A stretch of DNA of 64,000 nt from Gallionella sp. (GTDB lineage Bacteria; Pseudomonadota; Gammaproteobacteria; Burkholderiales; Gallionellaceae): contig JAQTTY010000013.1 of assembly GCA_028710525.1 (NCBI GenBank), positions 29,843 through 93,842 on the forward strand, read 5' to 3'. Each line of letters starts with the position of its first letter. Position 1 is the stretch's first letter. Under the pieces are notes generated by a model that did not search any database, was not told where the DNA came from, and saw only the letters and a program-made list of their open reading frames with translations. The translations under genes were made by a program, and so were the position numbers. Shown here piece after piece: positions 44,865 through 54,629 of the stretch.

Positions 44865-45827
44865 ATGCCGCCACAGCTATCTTCCGGAAATGACACATCG
44901 CGCGATACGCTCATCAGAGCGAATGGCAGATCCACAGTAATCGTCTTCGGTGAAGCTCTAGCCGATATCTTTCCAGATCGTACCGTCTTGGGTGGTGCGC
45001 CTTTCAATGTAGCCTGTCACCTGCAAGCTTTTGGATTATCACCGGTCATGATCTCCCGACTGGGTGATGATGCCTTGTGCGCACAGGTGATTAAGGCAAT
45101 GGAAGAGAAAGGTATGACAACGCTGGGCATGCAATTCGATCGGCACAATCCTACCGGCCAAGTTTTGGTGCATATGGAGGATGGCGGTCATCGCTTTGAG
45201 ATCGTCCCGCACCAAGCCTATGACTACATCCATCCTGGCGTGGCACGTATGACCACTTTGGCTGTGCATCCGGCGATGGTGTATTTCGGTTCCTTGGCGC
45301 AGCGCCACCATATTTCTCGTCGAGCACTCAAGACCGTGTTGCGTGGTAGTCGCACGCCCAGATTCTTGGATATCAATCTGCGCGAACCATGGTATGAAAA
45401 ACGTACCTTGCAACAGTCCCTACAGTTAGCCAACATCGTAAAGATCAATGACGATGAGTTGTTGATATTGGCACGCATGTTCGAATTGGCAGGCAATGAC
45501 GCGACCGAGCAGGCTAGGTCGTTGATGCAGCGTTTCGATCTGCAGCAGTTGTTTGTCACTTGCGGTGAGGCGGGTGCTTGGCAGATGGATAGAGAAGGAA
45601 GCCGTGCTGAGGCCGTCAAGCCTGATGAGTTGGCAGAATTCGTCGATACGGTGGGTGCGGGTGATGGCTTTGCTTCGGTATGCATACTCGGCGCTATGAA
45701 GGGTTGGGCAGTCGATCTGACGCTGGCGCGCGCCAATGCTTTTGCCGGCGCTATTTGCGGGATACATGGTGCGATACCTGAAGACGCGGGCCTATATGCA
45801 GGGTTCACGCGGAAGTGGGGCGTATGA
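44865..45827 (+). CDS. PfkB-family sugar kinase (probable fructokinase)
   Basis: FGEALADIFPDR..., DTVGAGDGFAS signature; ATGA overlap with sps. Confidence 0.88.
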   Translation: MPPQLSSGNDTSRDTLIRANGRSTVIVFGEALADIFPDRTVLGGAPFNVACHLQAFGLSPVMISRLGDDALCAQVIKAMEEKGMTTLGMQFDRHNPTGQVLVHMEDGGHRFEIVPHQAYDYIHPGVARMTTLAVHPAMVYFGSLAQRHHISRRALKTVLRGSRTPRFLDINLREPWYEKRTLQQSLQLANIVKINDDELLILARMFELAGNDATEQARSLMQRFDLQQLFVTCGEAGAWQMDREGSRAEAVKPDELAEFVDTVGAGDGFASVCILGAMKGWAVDLTLARANAFAGAICGIHGAIPEDAGLYAGFTRKWGV

Positions 45828-47983
45828 AAATTCAGCCAAAGTCAGGACGTAAGCTCAGCATCGTATTGATCAGCGTGCACGGATTGATACGCGGCCATGA
45901 TCTGGAGTTGGGGCGAGATGCTGATACCGGCGGACAGACCAAATACGTCGTGGAACTCGCACGTGCCTTGGGTGAGCGTGCAGATGTGGAAAAGGTGGTG
46001 CTACTGACCCGGCAGGTTCTTGATGAGCAGGTCAGTACTGATTACGGTCAGCCGGAAGAGGAGCTTGCGAACAAGGTGCGTATCGTGCGTATCCCGTGTG
46101 GAGAATCGCGTTATCTTGCTAAAGAGTTACTGTGGGATACGCTGGAGAATTTCTCCGATAACGCGCTCGCCTATATCAAGAGTATGAAGCGCATACCGGA
46201 TATCTTGCATAGTCATTACGCTGATGCTGGTTACGTCGGCTCTCGACTCTCGCACCAACTCGGCGTGCCATTGGTCTACACCGGACATTCACTTGGACGC
46301 AACAAACGTAAGCAACTTTTGGCAAGCGGTATCAAGCGCAGCGAGATAGAGTCTACCTATCACATCTCACGCCGCATCGAAGCGGAAGAAACTACGCTAG
46401 GTGCAGCAGAGCGGGTCATCACCAGCACTCAGCAGGAGGTTGAGTTGCAATATGGTTTGTATGATTTCTACCAACCCGAGCGTATGCGCGTAATTCCGCC
46501 GGGCACCGATCTGAAGATGTTCTTCCCATCTAAGGGTGATGAGCAGGACAGTCAGGTCGCACTGGAGTTAAGCCGCTTTCTCACACAACCAGACAAACCC
46601 ATGATCTTGGCTTTATCGCGTCCGGATCCACGCAAGAACATCATCGCCTTGATCGAGGCATACGGTGAATCGCCCGAGCTACAGGCAGCCGCAAATCTGG
46701 TAGTCGTGGCAGGTAATCGTGATGACATACAGGACATGGAAAATGTGTCCGGCACCGTGTTGCACGACATCTTGCTGGCGATAGATAAATACGATTTGTA
46801 TGGCAAGGTCGCTTACCCTAAGCATCACAAACAGAGCGACGTCGCGGTCTACTATCGCCTAGCCGCATCCTTGCAAGGTGTGTTCGTCAATCCCGCTTTG
46901 ACCGAGCCGTTTGGCCTGACGCTGATCGAAGCGGCAGCTTGTGGCTTGCCTATCGTAGCGACCGAAGATGGTGGTCCTATCGATATCATCAAGAACTGCA
47001 GCAACGGTCTGCTGGTCGATCCGCTAGACCGGAAGGCCATCAGCAAGGCCTTGTTGTCGGTTTTATCAGACAAGGCTGCGTGGCAGAGATATGCGCAACA
47101 GGGCATCAATGGTGTAAATCATCACTACTCATGGCAGGCGCACGTGGAAAAATATCTCGAGGAGATACGTCCCTTGGTCGAACTGGTCGAACCATTGCCG
47201 CGCGGACAGTTCCTGCGACGCGCGGGCGTGTACCGTACCCGTGCCATCTTTACCAGTCTGGATCTCAATCTGATCGGTGACAGCATCGCTCTAAAAGAGT
47301 TTTTACATACCATGCATAAGCATCGTAAGCAGATCATCTTTGGTATCGCGACCGGTCGTCACTTGAGTGATGCACTCGCTATGCTGAAGCAACATCAAAT
47401 ACCGCAACCCGATGTATTGATCACTGGGCAGGGTACCAACATCCACTTTGCACCTCATCTCACTGAGGACAGGGCTTGGCGTCTACATATCGACCATCAT
47501 TGGAATCCTCAAGCGGTACGCGAGATTCTCGATGCGATGCAGGGGCTGAAGATACAAGAGAAGCAGCATCAGGGTAAGTTCAAGCTGAGTTATTACGTAG
47601 ACCATGCACTGGCCAACATTGCAGAGATACGTCAGACCCTGTTGCGTAACGAGCAGGCAGTGAACACGGTGTTCTCTTTCGAGCAGTTCCTAGATGTCGT
47701 GCCTATCCGTGCCTCCAAAGGACTGGCGTTACGCTGGTGTGCTGAGCAGCTGGGCTTCAATCTAAATACTACCTTGGTGTCAGGTGTAACGGGCGCTGAT
47801 GAGGACATGCTGCGGGGTAACACCTTGGGTGTGGTGGTGGACAATCATCATCTTAGGGAACTGTCTGATCTATCCGAAGTCGACAATATCTATTTCTCAA
47901 CTCAACCGCATGCGGCGGGAATAATTGAGGCGATGCAACATTACAACTTCTTCGACGACAAGTTAGAGAGTAAGCAAGGATGA
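45824..47983 (+). CDS. sps: Sucrose-phosphate synthase with C-terminal HAD domain
   Basis: ISVHGLIRGHDLELGRDADTGGQTKYVVELARAL; C-terminal HAD-like region. Confidence 0.92.
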   Translation: MKIQPKSGRKLSIVLISVHGLIRGHDLELGRDADTGGQTKYVVELARALGERADVEKVVLLTRQVLDEQVSTDYGQPEEELANKVRIVRIPCGESRYLAKELLWDTLENFSDNALAYIKSMKRIPDILHSHYADAGYVGSRLSHQLGVPLVYTGHSLGRNKRKQLLASGIKRSEIESTYHISRRIEAEETTLGAAERVITSTQQEVELQYGLYDFYQPERMRVIPPGTDLKMFFPSKGDEQDSQVALELSRFLTQPDKPMILALSRPDPRKNIIALIEAYGESPELQAAANLVVVAGNRDDIQDMENVSGTVLHDILLAIDKYDLYGKVAYPKHHKQSDVAVYYRLAASLQGVFVNPALTEPFGLTLIEAAACGLPIVATEDGGPIDIIKNCSNGLLVDPLDRKAISKALLSVLSDKAAWQRYAQQGINGVNHHYSWQAHVEKYLEEIRPLVELVEPLPRGQFLRRAGVYRTRAIFTSLDLNLIGDSIALKEFLHTMHKHRKQIIFGIATGRHLSDALAMLKQHQIPQPDVLITGQGTNIHFAPHLTEDRAWRLHIDHHWNPQAVREILDAMQGLKIQEKQHQGKFKLSYYVDHALANIAEIRQTLLRNEQAVNTVFSFEQFLDVVPIRASKGLALRWCAEQLGFNLNTTLVSGVTGADEDMLRGNTLGVVVDNHHLRELSDLSEVDNIYFSTQPHAAGIIEAMQHYNFFDDKLESKQG

Positions 47984-48810
47984 AGCGTTATCTCTTATGT
48001 ACCGACTTAGATCGCACGCTCATACCCAATGGAGAGCAACCGTTATCTGCGCTTGCCAAACAACGCTTCGCACAACTGGTTGCACGAGAGGATGTCACGC
48101 TCGCCTATGTCACTGGAAGGCATCGTGCTCTGATCGAGCAAGCTATCGCAGAATACGATCTACCTATACCGGATTACGCTGTCGCAGATGTTGGCTCTAC
48201 TATCTATCAGGTGGGTACGGGTGGCTGGCGGGAGTGGTTGGAGTGGGGCGCGCAGATCGCACCGGATTGGGACGGCCTGCGTCATGATCAGTTGCATCAG
48301 TTACTGCACGCTCACAAAGCGCTGCGCTTGCAAGAGGATGAGAAGCAGGGTCATCACAAGCTCAGTTATTACGTGTCACTAGAGGCTGACGCACAAAAAC
48401 TGATCGTGGCCTTACAGAATTCACTGACACAATCTGGAATCAAAGCAAACTTGATTTGGAGCATAGATGAAGCGGCGCATATTGGATTGCTGGACGTACT
48501 ACCCAGCAGCGCTAATAAGCTGCACGCGATCCATTTTTTGATGCGCAGCGAGGAGTACTCCCTGAGCGAGACGATCTTCGCAGGAGATAGCGGTAACGAT
48601 TTGGATGTATTGCTCAGTGACGTGCCCTCAGTGCTGGTGGCGAACGCCGATACTGAAGTCAAAGCGCGTGCCGCACAGGCGAGCAAAGATGCTTTGTATA
48701 TCGCTCAGGGGAACTACTTGGGTATGAATGGAAATTACAGCGCGGGTATCTTGGAAGGTGCCGCCCATTACTGGCCGGAAGTGGATGACTGGCTGCATAA
48801 ACTAGATTAA
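47980..48810 (+). CDS. spp: Sucrose-6-phosphate phosphatase (HAD-IIB)
   Basis: LLCTDLDRTLIPN...FAGDSGNDLDVL. Confidence 0.88.
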   Translation: MKRYLLCTDLDRTLIPNGEQPLSALAKQRFAQLVAREDVTLAYVTGRHRALIEQAIAEYDLPIPDYAVADVGSTIYQVGTGGWREWLEWGAQIAPDWDGLRHDQLHQLLHAHKALRLQEDEKQGHHKLSYYVSLEADAQKLIVALQNSLTQSGIKANLIWSIDEAAHIGLLDVLPSSANKLHAIHFLMRSEEYSLSETIFAGDSGNDLDVLLSDVPSVLVANADTEVKARAAQASKDALYIAQGNYLGMNGNYSAGILEGAAHYWPEVDDWLHKLD

Positions 48811-48823
48811 CAAAAGGCTGACC

Positions 48824-50776
48824 ATGTACGAACAAGTTTCCCACTCGCTACTGAACGACATATTGGTAGAACTCAAACCGGAGATTGGCAACCAGCGTCT
48901 GCGTCATTTCTATACCCGCTTAGGTGCCAATTTCTACGCCATCCATTCTTTGTTCCATATGCTGTACGGTGACCGTGCGGATTTCAAAGAGCAGATGGTC
49001 AGCTTGGTCGAGACGCTGGCATTACGTTATATGGAACGCTCGCCTGCGCTACGCAAATCCGATCTGGCGCGGGAGAAGGACTACAACTGGTTCCTCAGTC
49101 AGAAGTGGGTCGGTATGGCTTTGTATTGCGACCGTTTCGCCGATGACCTTAAAGGCTTGCGCGCTAAGCTCCCCTATATACAAGAGCTCGGGGTCAATAT
49201 GGTGCATATCATGCCCATACTTGATTGCCCACCAGACCATAGTGATGGTGGTTATGCCGTGCGCGATTTCCATAAGGTGGATGCGCGATACGGCACGAAT
49301 GCGGATGTGGAGGCGCTTGCAGGAACACTCAAGAAGCGTGACATGCTGCTGGTGCTTGATGTGGTGGTGAACCACACCTCTAATGAGCATGAATGGGCTA
49401 GACGAGCACGTGCAGGCGAACAGAAATATCAGGACTACTACTTCGTGTTCGACGACCGCGAGATACCCGACAGCTATGAAGAGTCCATGCCTGAGATATT
49501 CCCCGTCACCGCCCCAGGCAACTTCACTTGGGATGAGGAGATGAATAAGTGGGTGATGACTGTGTTCAACAGCTACCAGTGGGATTTGAACTACCGCAAT
49601 CCTGAAGTATTGATCGAGATGATAGACATCATCTTGTTCTGGGCGAACAAGGGCGCAGATGTTCTGCGTCTGGATGCAGTAGCCTTTCTATGGAAGAAGA
49701 TAGGGCGTACCTGTCAGAACGAGCGCGAAGCGCATCTGTTGTTGCAGCTGATGAAAGACTGTTGTCAGGTCACAGCACCAGGTGTGCTGTTCATTGCGGA
49801 AGCTATCGTAGCACCCAGCGAAGTCACCAAGTATTTCGGAGAGGATGCGATCAATGCCAAAGAGTGCGAGATCGCCTACAACGCGACTTTCATGGCGCTG
49901 TTGTGGGATAGTGTCGCGACCAAGAACGCAAAGCTATTGAATCTGGGATTGAAAAATCTTCCCGAGAAATTGGAGCGCGCGACTTGGCTCAACTATGTGC
50001 GTTGTCATGACGATATCGGCCTAGGATTCGACGATAAAGATGTGCGATTGGCTGGCTATGACCCAGTCGCCCATAGACGTTTCTTGATCGAGTATTACAC
50101 CGGTAGTTATGCAACGTCACCTGCACGCGGTGTACCTTTTGGTGAGAACCCTAAGACCGGTGATGCGCGTATCTCGGGTTCACTCGCTTCCTTGGTTGGG
50201 TTGGAGTCGGCATTGCAGATGAACAATGAGCAGGCCATCACGGATGCCATCAAGACCATCGTGATGCTGCACGGCTTGATCCTCTCCTATGGTGGCATAC
50301 CCTTGCTCTATTACGGTGATGCGATAGGAACACTCAATAGCCTCGAATATATGGCGGACCCAGCTAAGCGTGACGATAACCGTTGGATCAATCGCTCTCA
50401 TTTCGATTGGCAGAAATCCGAGTTGCGCCGCCAGACAGGATCGATCGAGCAACGTATCTTCAGCGCATTGCAGCACATGATCGCGGTGCGCAAAGTGACC
50501 AACGTATTTGCCGACTTCGACAATCGCCAGTTCCTGACTTTGGAGAATCCCAATCTGCTGGCCTATTACCGCACCGACCCACAACACAGTCGTAACCGCG
50601 TGTTAGTGGTGGCGAACTTCAATAACGAAGTACAGCATCTGCCTATCAGCGTATTGAAGCCATATGGATTCATTGAGCAGGGCGGGATGAAGGAGCTTTG
50701 CTCAGGCAGTCGTATTGCAGTGGAGAACGAGCTTATCGCTGTCGAACCCTACTCCTGTTATTGGCTAGTCGACTAA
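48824..50776 (+). CDS. ams: Amylosucrase-like GH13 enzyme
   Basis: ADVLRLDAVAFLWKKIG, LFIAEAIV, NYVRCHDDIGLG. Confidence 0.88.
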   Translation: MYEQVSHSLLNDILVELKPEIGNQRLRHFYTRLGANFYAIHSLFHMLYGDRADFKEQMVSLVETLALRYMERSPALRKSDLAREKDYNWFLSQKWVGMALYCDRFADDLKGLRAKLPYIQELGVNMVHIMPILDCPPDHSDGGYAVRDFHKVDARYGTNADVEALAGTLKKRDMLLVLDVVVNHTSNEHEWARRARAGEQKYQDYYFVFDDREIPDSYEESMPEIFPVTAPGNFTWDEEMNKWVMTVFNSYQWDLNYRNPEVLIEMIDIILFWANKGADVLRLDAVAFLWKKIGRTCQNEREAHLLLQLMKDCCQVTAPGVLFIAEAIVAPSEVTKYFGEDAINAKECEIAYNATFMALLWDSVATKNAKLLNLGLKNLPEKLERATWLNYVRCHDDIGLGFDDKDVRLAGYDPVAHRRFLIEYYTGSYATSPARGVPFGENPKTGDARISGSLASLVGLESALQMNNEQAITDAIKTIVMLHGLILSYGGIPLLYYGDAIGTLNSLEYMADPAKRDDNRWINRSHFDWQKSELRRQTGSIEQRIFSALQHMIAVRKVTNVFADFDNRQFLTLENPNLLAYYRTDPQHSRNRVLVVANFNNEVQHLPISVLKPYGFIEQGGMKELCSGSRIAVENELIAVEPYSCYWLVD

Positions 50777-50834
50777 ACGACGCAGCAAAACATAAGGCAC
50801 CACGCCCGCAGCTATCTAAACAACAAGGAGTCGC

Positions 50835-51887
50835 ATGCAAGAGATTTTAGACAGAACCATATTCGATAACTCAGTATTAGCGTATCTGACCTCGCTCGCC
50901 ATCTTCATGGCGGGCATGGCGGGTGTCTATGTGTTCAATCGCTACGTACTGAAGCAGCTAAAACATTGGGCAGATTCGACCTCGACTTCTATCGACGACT
51001 TGGTGTTGAAGATCGTGGAGCGTTCCTTAGTTCCCGTGCTATTTATGGCGGTTTTCTATTTTTCACTGCACTCGCTGACACTCTCAGACAAGTTTGAACA
51101 AGGCTTGCGTACAGCGGCGATCATCTTGGTCACCATCATCTTAGTCAGATCCGTACTTTCCGGAATCAACTTTGCGCTGGAAACACATATACAACACTCA
51201 GAGTCAGATTCGGGTGGTGAGAGGCAACTCAAAGGTATACGTAGCGTACTCAACTTTGTCATCTGGGCGCTGGCCTTGGTGTTTCTGCTGGATAACCTCG
51301 GTTTCAAGATTTCTGCGGTAGTCACAGGATTGGGCATAGGCGGTATCGCGGTTGCATTGGCGGCGCAAGCGGTACTAGGCGATTTCTTCAGCTATTTCGT
51401 GATTTTCTTCGATAAGCCCTTCGAGATAGGCGACTTCATCGTGGTCGGCGACAAGATGGGCGTAGTCGAATACATCGGCATTAAGACCACCCGCATCTGC
51501 GCACTGAATGGAGAACAACTGGTCTTTTCGAATACTGCGTTGACCAACTCCTGCGTGCAGAACTTCAAGAAGATGGGACGCCGACGCGTCGTGTTCAAAC
51601 TGGGTTTGATCTATCAGACTACCTTGGAACAATTGAAACAAGTGCCGGTGATTGTGAAAGAGATCATCGAGGCTCAACAGGATGCCAACTTCGATCGCGC
51701 CCACTTTGCGGCCTATGGCGCATCCAGTTTGGACTTCGAGTTTGTCTACTATGTGGTCGGACCCGATTACACCAAGTATATGGATATCCAACAGGCCATC
51801 AATCTGCAGATATTCGAGTCATTCGCCAAAGCGAAGATCGAGTTTGCCTACCCCACCCAGACACTGTTTCTGAACCAAGCCAGTTAG
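50835..51887 (+). CDS. MscS-family mechanosensitive channel
   Basis: GLGIGGIAVALAAQAVLGDFFSYFVIFFDKPFEIGDFI. Confidence 0.93.
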   Translation: MQEILDRTIFDNSVLAYLTSLAIFMAGMAGVYVFNRYVLKQLKHWADSTSTSIDDLVLKIVERSLVPVLFMAVFYFSLHSLTLSDKFEQGLRTAAIILVTIILVRSVLSGINFALETHIQHSESDSGGERQLKGIRSVLNFVIWALALVFLLDNLGFKISAVVTGLGIGGIAVALAAQAVLGDFFSYFVIFFDKPFEIGDFIVVGDKMGVVEYIGIKTTRICALNGEQLVFSNTALTNSCVQNFKKMGRRRVVFKLGLIYQTTLEQLKQVPVIVKEIIEAQQDANFDRAHFAAYGASSLDFEFVYYVVGPDYTKYMDIQQAINLQIFESFAKAKIEFAYPTQTLFLNQAS

Positions 51888-51987
51888 TTGTTTGATTGCT
51901 GCAGGTTCAGCGTATGTGTTGCATATATGTAAGCGAGACAGGCGCGACTCCTCTTGTATACTTCTAACCCCTGCGTATCTTCCATTG

Positions 51988-53298
51988 ATGACTATGTCCG
52001 CGCCCATCCTAGACCGAACTTCAGCCCTTGATCTGCTCGAATTTATAGATGCCAGCCCCAGCCCTTGGCATGCCGTAGCGAGCGCCGAGGCGCGCTTGTC
52101 GGCGCACGGTTACACACGGTTGGACGAGGGCGGACGCTGGGAGCTTGCGGCAGGTGGTCGCTACTATGTGGTGCGGGGTGGTGCTGCCATCATCGCTTTC
52201 GTATTGGGCTCTAAGCCCATGGTTGAAGCAGGTTTTCGCATCATAGGGGCGCACACTGATTCACCGGGTTTACGTGTCAAGCCCAAGGCGGCTTTGGCCG
52301 GCGATGGTATCGCGCGTTTGGCGGTAGAGGTGTACGGCGGCCCGATACTGGCGACTTTCACAGATCGTGACCTAAGCTTGGCTGGGCGTGTCGTGGTGCG
52401 TGTCGCGGGTAGAACGGCGACACGCTTGCTGCGTTTCGAACAGCCTTTGCTGCGTTTGCCGAATCTGCCCATCCACATGAATCGTGATGTGAATGAGCAG
52501 GGCCTCAAGATCAACAAGCAGACAGAATCGCCTTTGATCCTTGGCCAACTGGGTAAGGATGAAGAAGCGGAAGCGAACTTGCGCAGGCTGTTGGCCAATG
52601 CTGCTCAGGTGAACCCAGCAGATATCTTGAGTTGGGATTTGGCGGTCTATGACGTACAGCCGGGATGTTTGTGGGGTGTGAATCAGGAGTTCATTGCAGA
52701 CAGTCAGTTGGATAATCTGGCCTCATGTCATGCTGCACTGACTGCGCTGTTGGCGACCAATCAAGCAACTGCTACCTGTGTGGCGGCCTTCTTTGACCAT
52801 GAAGAAGTCGGCAGCGAGAGCGCGACTGGTGCCAGCGGTAGTTTCCTCGCCGACGTCTTGTCCCGTATAACTTTCCATGCACAGTTGAACGAGGAAGACC
52901 GGCAGCGCGCCATGTCGCAGAGTTTCTTTATCAGTGCTGATATGGCGCACGCTTATCAGCCTAACTTTCCTTCCGCCTTTGAGCCCGGACACAAGGCGCT
53001 GGTAAATGCTGGACCGGTGATTAAGAACAACGCCAATCAACGCTACACCACCAATGCCGAAACGGCGGCAAGATTCATGGCGTTTTGCGAGACCGCAGGG
53101 GTGCCTTGCCAGCAGTACGCCCATCGGGCTGACTTGGGCTGTGGCAGCACCATAGGTCCTATCGTTGCTGCTCAGCTCGGAATCGCGAGTGTGGATGTGG
53201 GCTCACCCATGTGGGCGATGCATAGCGCACGTGAAAGTGCCGGTGCACTGGATCATGCTTATATGATTGAGGCGATGAAAGCGGCTTACGGGAGTTAG
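51988..53298 (+). CDS. apeB: M18-family aminopeptidase
   Basis: DASPSPWHAVASAE, GAHTDSPGLRVKPK, DHEEVGSESATGA. Confidence 0.94.
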   Translation: MTMSAPILDRTSALDLLEFIDASPSPWHAVASAEARLSAHGYTRLDEGGRWELAAGGRYYVVRGGAAIIAFVLGSKPMVEAGFRIIGAHTDSPGLRVKPKAALAGDGIARLAVEVYGGPILATFTDRDLSLAGRVVVRVAGRTATRLLRFEQPLLRLPNLPIHMNRDVNEQGLKINKQTESPLILGQLGKDEEAEANLRRLLANAAQVNPADILSWDLAVYDVQPGCLWGVNQEFIADSQLDNLASCHAALTALLATNQATATCVAAFFDHEEVGSESATGASGSFLADVLSRITFHAQLNEEDRQRAMSQSFFISADMAHAYQPNFPSAFEPGHKALVNAGPVIKNNANQRYTTNAETAARFMAFCETAGVPCQQYAHRADLGCGSTIGPIVAAQLGIASVDVGSPMWAMHSARESAGALDHAYMIEAMKAAYGS

Positions 53299-53393
53299 AT
53301 AAGTGAGCGCGCCGGACATCGCGAGCGCAGCACGGAATTAGATTGGGTAAAGGTGCTTGTAGCGGACGCAGGGCTTGCCCTAACTTACAGTCT

Positions 53394-53753
53394 TTAGTTA
53401 GAGGCGTGTTTAGTGATGAGTGCTTCGATACGGCGCATCGCATCAGCTAACAGGCTGTTTGATTTCATCGCGGCTATAAGGTCGTTCTGTTTGGCTGCGG
53501 TTTCTATCTGTAAGCATATCTCTTGCATCTCTTGCGCGCCTACCATGCGCGATACACCTTTCATGCGGTGAGCGGTTTTGGCAGCGGCTTCCCCGTCGGA
53601 GAGTGCGAGAGCGGCATTCAAGTCTGCGATGTCATCGAGGTTTTCATTATGGAAGGAACGCAAGATCTCGATTTGACCTTCCTTGTCGGCAACGCATGCG
53701 CTCAGAACTTGAAAGTCGATTACGTTGATATTGGGTTGCAACATAGAGTTCAT
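53394..53753 (-). CDS. Stand-alone Hpt (histidine phosphotransfer) protein
   Basis: KTAHRMKGVSRMVGAQEMQEICLQIE. Confidence 0.85.
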   Translation of the reverse strand: MNSMLQPNINVIDFQVLSACVADKEGQIEILRSFHNENLDDIADLNAALALSDGEAAAKTAHRMKGVSRMVGAQEMQEICLQIETAAKQNDLIAAMKSNSLLADAMRRIEALITKHASN

Positions 53754-53939
53754 TTTTAACCTCGCACATTCGAGCGTTCACTGAGCGCGGATTAGAATAC
53801 AAAGACCTTGCGTTGTATAGGGTGAAAAATACCTATGTAATTTTTCGAGGTGTGTGGGAAACGTTGCTTGGCTAAATTAAAGCGGAGCAGTTAGTCCGCA
53901 CAACTGAGTCAGTTGAGTCGGATCAGATGTGACTTGTGT

Positions 53940-54482
53940 TCAATCTATATCGATTTCGCTAGCTAGCGCGCTGCTGGTGATCTCCAAGGTGCCCATGATC
54001 TTTTGCCAATCATCGCCCTTATGCTTGCCGATATATTCCATAAAGGAGGCGTCGGGATCGTTAAGCAATATACCTACCGCATAGCCATCGATATTGTCGC
54101 GCAACTTCAACAGCGCATCGTATTTGGTGCCACTTGCTAAGGCATCGTCTATCAATACTGGGGCGCGATCGAAGTAGAGTTTGGGGACTTCCATGCGCAG
54201 GGCCTCGGTGAAGTCTATGCGTATCGCCGCCTTAGCATCGCCGTAGCTGCGGAATTCTGAGTAATGCCCGAACGGGGTGATCTCGAAGTATTGATGCAAA
54301 GGCGGGTTGCTTCCTTGCTCATGCGCACTTTCGAACGCTGCGTCGATCTCGTGTCTGCTTCCTGCTTTCAGTCTGATGCGGATGATAAGGGCTTCGGAGA
54401 TACCAGAAAAACCGTTGGCCTGGAAATAGCCGACGATACGTTCGGCAGCTTCATTCGCCTGCATAGTGGGTGTGTTTTTCAT
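53940..54482 (-). CDS. Conserved-looking hypothetical protein, family not recognised
   Basis: 180-aa ORF with GC-rich coding character, own promoter-sized intergenic flanks. Confidence 0.55.
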   Translation of the reverse strand: MKNTPTMQANEAAERIVGYFQANGFSGISEALIIRIRLKAGSRHEIDAAFESAHEQGSNPPLHQYFEITPFGHYSEFRSYGDAKAAIRIDFTEALRMEVPKLYFDRAPVLIDDALASGTKYDALLKLRDNIDGYAVGILLNDPDASFMEYIGKHKGDDWQKIMGTLEITSSALASEIDID

Positions 54483-54629
54483 CGTCGTTGCCCCTTGGAA
54501 AGGTGAGCAGTTTACCTAAAGCGGGCAGAGAGCGCACTCATTCGGAGTACGCATGCGCTAGCATCATAGAATCACAGCGGCTCGCATGAATTTTGTTCAA
54601 GCAGGTAGAATCCGGCTTCATCCTCCTTC

